Part shown: piece after piece, positions 13,772 through 16,811 of the stretch
Position numbering within the stretch: position 1 is the stretch's first letter
How the letters are laid out: each line of letters begins with the position of its first letter
Origin: Limiplasma sp048370855
GTDB taxonomy: Bacteria; Bacillota; Clostridia; Christensenellales; Aristaeellaceae
Direction of reading: 5' to 3'
Length of the DNA stretch: 16,811 bases
Assembly (NCBI GenBank): GCA_048370855.1
Contig: DBGEOK010000050.1
Coordinates: 1-16,811 of the forward strand
The notes under the pieces: generated by a model
Database searches by the model: none
What the model saw: only the letters and a program-made list of their open reading frames with translations
What the model was told of the DNA's origin: nothing
Position numbers and translations under genes: made by a program

Positions 13772-14566
13772 TTGGCAAGCGAAAAACAAATAATCGCTGG
13801 AATGCGGGATAGCGTGCGGAAAAACTTTCGACACGCCACATTGAATTTTTTATTTATCCTTTTATTTGTAAACGTGTTCCAAGCCGTGTTTGGCATGGAA
13901 AATTCCATTGTGGGCGTCATTTTCACCATTTTAATGTCCGCGTCCATGGCGCGTGACCTGACGAACGCGCCGGTCAAGCACCTCGTCCAACAGGCCGCCG
14001 TGCTGATGCTGATGGCGGCCGCGGCATGCTATGTGTCCAACGCCCGGCCAATCTGCGCGTTGCCGGTTAACCTGGCGATGCTGTTTGTCATCCTGTACGC
14101 GTATACCTATGAATATACGAGTCACTTATACTTCCCGTATATTTTATCCTATCTTTTCCTGGTTTTTATCTCCCCCGTTCCACCCCAGCAGCTTCCCAAA
14201 CGCCTCCTGGCCATGCTGGCCGGAGCGATTGGAATCATTCTGTATCAGTTGGTCAACGGTCGCAAGCGGGTGGCCCAAACCGCGCGGGACGTGCTGGTTT
14301 CGCTGAGCGGCAGGGCGCGGGTATGCGTGGATTGCCTGCTTAGCGGAACCGAAATGACGAGAGAACCGGACCAGGTGCGAAGCGATCTGAGCCGGATCAG
14401 CGAAATTGTGTATGAGCGCAGAAAAAGGGCGCTTTGTATCAGCGATGCGAGCTTTGCCATGATCGACGCCGGAAGGAGCGCGGAAAACCTGATTTTGCTG
14501 CTATATGAATATCAGGGTCCGCTATCCCCCACAGACCGGGCGGCGCTCAGGGAAATCGGCGCGTAG
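13772..14566 (+). CDS. FUSC-family transporter, N-terminal part (ends at an in-frame TAG)
   Basis: This 264-codon section starts with TTG at 13772, set by AAAGGAG a few bases upstream and a strong promoter. It has about six membrane segments (roughly 23-40, 46-60, 70-88, 97-112, 119-134, 144-162) and then a soluble helical region, the usual first half of FUSC/aromatic-acid-exporter-like proteins. These are inner-membrane proteins related to p-hydroxybenzoic acid efflux pumps. The frame ends at TAG 14564-14566 and continues in the same phase (LDLFQAFLRMELED) into the second half, so the two parts look like one gene of 577 codons with a nonsense codon. Alone, this half lacks the FUSC domain proper. 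Confidence 0.7.
   Translation: MASEKQIIAGMRDSVRKNFRHATLNFLFILLFVNVFQAVFGMENSIVGVIFTILMSASMARDLTNAPVKHLVQQAAVLMLMAAAACYVSNARPICALPVNLAMLFVILYAYTYEYTSHLYFPYILSYLFLVFISPVPPQQLPKRLLAMLAGAIGIILYQLVNGRKRVAQTARDVLVSLSGRARVCVDCLLSGTEMTREPDQVRSDLSRISEIVYERRKRALCISDASFAMIDAGRSAENLILLLYEYQGPLSPTDRAALREIGA
14564..14566 (+). other. in-frame amber codon inside the FUSC gene
   Basis: A single TAG separates two halves that are in the same frame and together make a standard-sized FUSC protein. TAG also ends rqcH and the exported protein gene here, so a general reassignment of TAG is unlikely. A nonsense mutation, natural readthrough, or a sequencing error are the choices. Confidence 0.7.
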
Positions 14567-14593
14567 CTTGACCTTTTCCAAGCGTTTCTGCGC

Positions 14594-15502
14594 ATGGAGC
14601 TTGAGGACATTCCGGAGCCATCCTTCCAGGAAACGGGTTCAAACGTGCAAATCCGGAAGCTTTGCCAATGCGTAAGTTATATTCAGGACTGCCTTTTAAA
14701 AATGACGCAGCCTGAAAAGCGGACGGCTTATCACGCGGCGGGGTTGTCTTTGGCCGTCCGGCTGAAAGCGGCGTTCAAGCTCAGCCCAGTCCGCTTCGCC
14801 TATGCGGCGAGAACGTCCTGCCTTCTTGCCCTTTTGACCCTTGCCGTCACACTGCTCAAGCTTCCGCATGGAAAGTGGCTGCTGTTCACAGCCGCCTCGG
14901 TATCCCTGCCCTATGCGGAGGATGTCGGCTTAAAGGCCAAAAAGCGGATGCTGGCCACCCTGATTGGCGGTACCGCCGGCGCGCTTATGTTTGCGCTGAT
15001 CCCTTCCCCCGGCTGGCGAACGGCCATTATGATGCTATCCGGCTATCTGTCCTTCTATTTTACCGATTATCAGGCAACCTTCGCTTTATCAACAGTCGGC
15101 GCCTTGGGCGGAGCGGTCTACGCCAGCGCTTACGGGTGGGGGCCTGTGGGCGGGATGCTTCTCATCCGCCTTGGGTACGTCGCCTTGGGAATTGCGATCG
15201 CCTTTGCGGTAAACGTCATGGTTTTTCCCTTTCGCCGAAAGGAAGCAACCTGCCGGCTGTGGCGTAAATACCAGGCCACCGTGGCGCTGCTCGCCCAAAT
15301 TTGCCAGTCTGGCCGGGCGAACAAGCAGCTTTACTACACCCTGGTCATCCAGACGCATCTGATGGAGGAGAAGCTTTATGAGAACGCCAAAGCCCTGAAC
15401 TGGACGGGCGCGGCGGAGCTTTTAAGGAGGCTGCGGGAATCCGTCCGCGCCGCCCACAGGGAAAATGCGGGAGCGGCGCTTTCCTCCGCATCCACGGCTT
15501 GA
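14594..15502 (+). CDS. FUSC-family transporter, C-terminal part (FUSC domain)
   Basis: The 302-codon section, in the same frame as the preceding half, contains the FUSC core: RFAYAARTSCLLALLTLAV, then KWLLFTAASVSLPYAED and KKRMLATLIGGTAGALMF, with further helices to about residue 212, followed by a soluble C-terminal helical domain. The ATG at 14594 has no Shine-Dalgarno sequence and no promoter of its own; the nine codons between the TAG and this ATG are open. It would therefore be made only by readthrough, by reinitiation, or not at all. The best description is the second half of an interrupted gene spanning 13772-15502. Confidence 0.7.
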   Translation: MELEDIPEPSFQETGSNVQIRKLCQCVSYIQDCLLKMTQPEKRTAYHAAGLSLAVRLKAAFKLSPVRFAYAARTSCLLALLTLAVTLLKLPHGKWLLFTAASVSLPYAEDVGLKAKKRMLATLIGGTAGALMFALIPSPGWRTAIMMLSGYLSFYFTDYQATFALSTVGALGGAVYASAYGWGPVGGMLLIRLGYVALGIAIAFAVNVMVFPFRRKEATCRLWRKYQATVALLAQICQSGRANKQLYYTLVIQTHLMEEKLYENAKALNWTGAAELLRRLRESVRAAHRENAGAALSSASTA

Positions 15503-15930
15503 CCGGAGGGTGTGCCTTCTCTATCAAGCGTTATCGATATCCTGCGGCAGATTAGCGGCCCGCTTGTGTACAGCAGGCAAAGCAGGCCATCAAGACCATT
15601 GCTAAATTTGGAGCGGGCTTGGCGTCAAAGCGGTCATTCGCGCCGGATATCCAAAGTATGAAGTGGAGGTCTAACCTCAAGCGGCATGGCGACGCCGTGT
15701 GCGATTATCTCTACGGCCTGTATTATAAGCTTGGCATTGACCGGGGAACGCAAATCCGCATGAGCCGCACGGTAGGCGCCGCGGCCAGCACCGCCGCCTG
15801 TGCCGTAACCGTGCTGAACCTGACCTGCGAGGACGGCGAGAGCAACGGCAACGTGCCTATGAACGTGACGTTCGCCATGAACGGCAAGCCGTGGTGGGCA
15901 GCGCGCCGTTTACGGAGTGATTAGCCCAAA
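15503..15930 (+). pseudogene. decayed coding region with islands in different frames
   Basis: After the FUSC gene, GGAGGGTG (about 15505-15512) is followed by a coding-like run PSLSSVIDILRQISGPLV. A coding-like run in another frame reads QAKQAIKTIAKFGAG, and a third frame reads GVKAVIRAGYPKYEVEV before a stop. From 15619 a 101-codon frame (TTG start, GGAG at 15610-15613) reads on to 15924, including YLYGLYYKLGIDRGTQIRMS. None of these was matched to a family. The frame changes suggest a gene broken by small insertions or deletions. The 15619-15924 frame could still be expressed as a short protein. Confidence 0.35.
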
Positions 15931-15953
15931 AGCGGAAACTGACAAGCCGGCAC

Positions 15954-15965
15954 TGTAGCGCTACA
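15954..15965. repeat. 12-base perfect palindrome
   Basis: TGTAGCGCTACA is its own reverse complement and lies about 30 bases before the -35 box of tRNA-Trp, directly beside the second copy of the dispersed repeat. It could be an operator or part of the repeat element. Confidence 0.4.
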
Positions 15966-15967
15966 AC

Positions 15968-16001
15968 CCCTGACGAATCCGCCTGAATTTTGGGGTTGAC
16001 A
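15968..16001. repeat. short dispersed repeat, copy 2
   Basis: This copy (15968-15987 plus GAATTTT and TTGACAAA) matches 10024-10070 as described there. Here the TTGACA is the -35 box of the tRNA-Trp promoter. Confidence 0.5.
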
Positions 16002-16024
16002 AAGGCGATAAGCTCGTGTATACT
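15996..16024 (+). promoter_or_regulatory. promoter of tRNA-Trp
   Basis: A perfect TTGACA (15996-16001), a 17-base spacer and TATACT (16019-16024) lie 16 bases before the mature tRNA. Confidence 0.8.
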
Positions 16025-16039
16025 CTGTTAATGTTCCAA

Positions 16040-16113
16040 AGGGGCATGGTGTAACGGTAACACGTGGGTCTCCAAAACCTTTGTTGAGGGTTCGAGTCCT
16101 TCTGCCCCTGCCA
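16040..16113 (+). tRNA. tRNA-Trp(CCA)
   Basis: The 74-base gene has acceptor stem AGGGGCA/TGCCCCT with discriminator G and encoded CCA, D arm GTGT/ACAC, anticodon loop CTCCAAA (anticodon CCA) and T arm GAGGG/CCTTC with loop TTCGAGT. The anticodon stem TGGGT/ACCTT is weak: its outer position is a T-T mismatch and the next a G-T pair. The rest is normal. Confidence 0.93.
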
Positions 16114-16115
16114 TG

Positions 16116-16155
16116 GTGGGCTGTCTTGCTTCGTGCAGATGGTTCACTTTTTTTT
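16116..16155 (+). terminator. intrinsic terminator after tRNA-Trp
   Basis: GTGGGCTGTCT (16116-16126) pairs with AGATGGTTCAC (16137-16147), with several G-T pairs, and is followed by eight Ts. Confidence 0.65.
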
Positions 16156-16385
16156 GTATATTTTTACTCGGAAAATTATTGTTGCACTTTATTGCATTCC
16201 TGTCAGGTTATGCTGCATCTCTATTTCCTTTCAATAATTCATATGCAATCAAGCCCTTCTATGTCAACCGTTTGAGAGCGCAATGGCGGCCCGTTCAGTA
16301 TGTCCAGCAATAACTTACATGCTAAGACAATCAAATTGATACGGCGCGAATGATCCGTCACGCTTGGTTCAAATTGTATGCCCTT
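16156..16385. other. AT-richer stretch without a recognised gene
   Basis: About 230 bases after the tRNA-Trp terminator have lower GC than the rest. A plus-strand frame that begins in the tRNA CCA and runs to 16313 is hydrophobic at first but has no ribosome binding site and is not called. Nothing else is seen. Confidence 0.4.
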
Positions 16386-16496
16386 CTATGCCCCAATATT
16401 TGGTTTATTTTGGGTCAGCTCGCCGCGCTCATAGGCAATGGCTTCCTCAAGGCCGCGCTTGATTAAATCGAAGCAGCTTGCATCGCAACTCTTCAT
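16386..16496 (-). pseudogene. truncated helix-turn-helix antitoxin/regulator, N-terminal fragment
   Basis: The 36-codon frame reads MKSCDASCFDLIKRGLEEAI followed by AYERGELT and stops at 16386. The pattern F-d-x-i-x-x-G-L-x-E-A-I-A-Y-E-x-G-E is the usual opening of HigA-type HTH proteins that precedes their DNA-binding domain. Everything after that opening is missing. The ATG lies five bases after the YoeB remnant stop, so it may be translationally coupled; no clear ribosome binding site is present. Confidence 0.5.
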
Positions 16497-16501
16497 CGTT
16501 A

Positions 16502-16681
16502 TTATCCATCGTGTGCCCGGCATTGCAGGATTTCGACTCCCTCCTCGCGGATGCGGTAAACGAGGCGGTTACTTACATCGATGCGCCGCGACCACCAGCC
16601 GCTTAAATCGCCTTTGAGCGGTTCGGGCTTTTTGATGCCGTCATAGCCATTTCGATCAACATCGGTCAACCGGCTTGTCAA
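16502..16681 (-). pseudogene. YoeB-family toxin, C-terminal part
   Basis: The frame encodes DVDRNGYDGIKKPEPLKGDL, then SGWWSRRIDVSNRLVYRI and ILQCRAHDG, unmistakably the second half of a YoeB/Txe RNase toxin. Residues matching the catalytic Glu (in PEPLKG), Arg (in NRLVY) and His (in RAHDG) of E. coli YoeB are present. The N-terminal 25-30 residues are missing, and the Tyr that normally follows the catalytic His is absent (H-D-G instead of H-Y). Intact YoeB cuts mRNA at the ribosomal A site and is neutralised by YefM. The open frame begins at 16681 right after a stop, in sequence that belongs to the neighbouring ParB-like fragment. No intact antitoxin is present, and this product is probably inactive. 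Confidence 0.75.
16651..16670 (-). repeat. imperfect direct repeat at the ParB/YoeB junction
   Basis: Read on the minus strand, GTTGACCGAT (16661-16670) is followed at once by GTTGATCGAA (16651-16660), eight of ten bases alike. The ParB-like homology ends in the first unit and the YoeB homology begins in the second, as expected for a deletion between short repeats. Confidence 0.5.
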
Positions 16682-16811
16682 TCACGCTGACGGGCAGGCA
16701 GCCGCCCTCCCGCTCGCGGATGTCGGGATGGTCAAGAAGAATGCGGTAGCGGTGAAAGCCATCCACAATATCGTACCTGTCGGCCTCCGCGTCGTAGTAG
16801 CAGACGATGGG
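16656..16811 (-). pseudogene. ParB/sulfiredoxin-like domain protein, C-terminally cut off (partial at window edge)
   Basis: The frame enters from the right edge and reads 51 codons to TGA at 16656. YDIVDGFHRYRILLDHPDI and REREGGCLPVSVIDKP match the conserved middle of the ParB N-terminal/IbrB-like nuclease-fold family, in which DGFHRY is the signature loop. Members usually continue with a D-R-M-A-S-T-I-R-H-N-R-A-R-G-like segment; here the reading stops after VDRC where YoeB sequence begins. The gene's start is outside the window. Confidence 0.6.

Noticed and set aside
13772..15502. Reassigned TAG (for example pyrrolysine) as a genome-wide feature
   Set aside because: TAG terminates rqcH and the exported protein gene at the expected C-termini in the same window, so a general reassignment does not fit.
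16113..16313. 66-codon plus-strand frame starting in the tRNA-Trp CCA end
   Set aside because: Its start is inside the tRNA, there is no ribosome binding site, and it passes through the tRNA terminator T-run.
15940..16680. 11-base inverted pair TGACAAGCCGG (15940-15950) and CCGGCTTGTCA (16670-16680) as ends of a mobile element
   Set aside because: Pairs of this length are expected many times by chance in a window of this size, and no transposase lies between them.

Overview
The window looks like chromosomal DNA of a GC-rich, low-copy-repeat, spore-forming Gram-positive bacterium, most likely a member of the Clostridia. The evidence is two tandem alpha/beta-type small acid-soluble spore proteins, strong Shine-Dalgarno sequences, sigma-A promoters close to consensus, an RqcH (NFACT) ribosome-rescue factor and a Firmicute-type L10 leader. 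A gut Clostridia relative is plausible from the style of the intergenic repeats, but this is only an impression.

Layout, left half. At the left edge only the first eight codons of a minus-strand gene are present, with promoter and ribosome binding site. Next come rqcH and a phosphinothricin-acetyltransferase-like GNAT gene on the plus strand, convergent with a hemolysin III/PAQR membrane protein gene on the minus strand. After about 500 bases without a convincing gene, rplJ-rplL lie on the minus strand as a stand-alone operon with a consensus promoter, an L10 autoregulatory leader, an intrinsic attenuator and a terminator. Divergent from them is the two-gene SASP operon, which ends at a terminator shared with the convergent copA gene.

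Centre. copA encodes an 855-residue Cu(I) P1B-ATPase with an N-terminal metal-binding domain and also a C-terminal CopZ-sized one. The C-terminal domain is preceded inside the reading frame by a strong Shine-Dalgarno sequence and an ATG, so the gene may also make a free copper chaperone; this is the most interesting observation in the window. Divergent from copA are a class I glutamine amidotransferase-like (peptidase C26/PuuD) gene and a PPC-domain gene. Then follow a tRNA-Ala(CGC) with promoter and terminator, and a large exported protein joining a beta-propeller-like region to a solute-binding-protein-like region, with no transporter genes beside it.

Right part. From about 12950 onward the sequence becomes accessory and decayed: a probable transposase remnant; a FUSC-family membrane transporter gene split by one in-frame TAG; a stretch with coding-like islands in shifting frames; a tRNA-Trp; and at the right edge, on the minus strand, a wrecked cluster in which a ParB-like domain gene runs into the C-terminal half of a YoeB toxin, followed by a truncated helix-turn-helix-type antitoxin. 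The ParB/YoeB junction sits on a short imperfect direct repeat, suggesting deletion.

No rRNA gene, CRISPR array, intact insertion sequence or intact prophage was seen.
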